DNA from: Parabacteroides distasonis ATCC 8503
GTDB taxonomy: Bacteria > Bacteroidota > Bacteroidia > Bacteroidales > Tannerellaceae
Reading direction: 5' to 3'
Assembly: GCF_000012845.1 (NCBI RefSeq)
Contig: NC_009615.1
Span: forward strand, 1,325,501 to 1,389,500
Length of the DNA: 64,000 nucleotides
The position numbers were made by a program, and so were the translations under genes. The stretch's first letter is position 1; each line of letters begins with the position of its first letter. Positions 63,955-64,000 of the stretch are shown one piece after another. The notes beneath the pieces are model-generated. The model was not told the DNA's origin and searched no databases. It saw only the letters and a list, made by a program, of their open reading frames with translations.

Positions 63955-64000
63955 TTATACTAACTTACGTTTATCGATCACGTGTTTTGCCTTACCCATA
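63955..64000 (-). CDS. C-terminus of a probable phenylacetate-CoA ligase (partial)
   Basis: The minus strand from 64000 to the stop at 63955 encodes ...MGKAKHVIDKRKLV. Ends of the form GKAKRVIDxRK are common in phenylacetate-CoA ligase-type AMP-binding enzymes. The neighbouring ACT-domain gene, 20 nt downstream, supports this. Only 14 codons are visible, so the identification is tentative. Confidence 0.5.
   Translation of the reverse strand, partial: MGKAKHVIDKRKLV

Noticed and set aside
1..64000. tRNA, rRNA or riboswitch genes
   Set aside because: Intergenic regions were read on both strands; no cloverleaf, rRNA or recognised riboswitch motif was found by eye, though a covariance-model search would be more sensitive.

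Overview
The window looks like chromosome of a gut Bacteroidales bacterium, most likely Parabacteroides (P. distasonis-like). The grounds are a SusC/SusD pair under an ECF sigma/FecR switch, a GH109-type glycosidase, Ser-type sulfatases, DUF4876/DUF6850/DUF5686 envelope proteins, a Bacteroidota-type omega subunit, and many promoters of the Bacteroidota form (TTTG, about 19-20 nt, TAnnTTTG). No rRNA, tRNA, insertion sequence or prophage was seen. The genus is inferred from gene content only.

Layout. 1-7.5 kb: 5' part of a capsule-type SLBB export protein, an MBL hydrolase coupled to murB, a small nuclease-like unknown, an HU protein, upp and an orphan PAS histidine kinase. 7.6-22.3 kb: a glycan-utilisation locus, all on the minus strand. 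It runs ECF sigma, FecR anti-sigma, SusC (with STN signalling domain), SusD, sulfatase, GH109 protein, Gfo/Idh/MocA oxidoreductase, and a HEAT protein with two DUF1080 (3-keto-glycoside hydrolase) domains. Together they suggest import of a sulfated, probably amino-sugar-containing glycan and its breakdown partly by oxidation chemistry. 22.6-25.8 kb: divergent DEAD-box RNA helicase and RecQ.

25.9-42.2 kb: a long plus-strand run of envelope genes: DUF4876 lipoprotein, DUF6850 barrel, TonB-dependent receptor, TPR-AraC membrane regulator, a small stand-alone AraC-type regulator with an operator-like palindrome, a small barrel, a large secreted protein, a PreA-like iron-sulfur oxidoreductase, a DUF5686 barrel, and an S1/P1-phospholipase-C-like zinc enzyme apparently fused to a barrel-like tail. 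42.3-47.2 kb: a compact minus-strand operon of MATE transporter, agmatine deiminase, N-carbamoylputrescine amidase, pabB and pabC (putrescine and p-aminobenzoate synthesis).

47.2-55.2 kb: a complete type I-C CRISPR-Cas system (cas3, cas5c, cas8c with a likely internal cas11c, cas7c, cas4, cas1, cas2) followed by a five-repeat, four-spacer array. It is clearly more A+T-rich than its flanks and looks acquired. 55.4-64 kb: free-methionine-sulfoxide reductase, an AddB-like nuclease, an aldo/keto reductase with a second sulfatase, DUF4293, omega-like subunit, BamD, an ACT protein and the end of a probable phenylacetate-CoA ligase.

The most unusual non-coding signal is a set of three intergenic arrays (22457-22570, 42216-42303, 55919-56051). 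Each uses a different short palindromic word, but in all three the words recur on an 11- or 22-nt grid directly after stop codons. I do not recognise these as a named element class.
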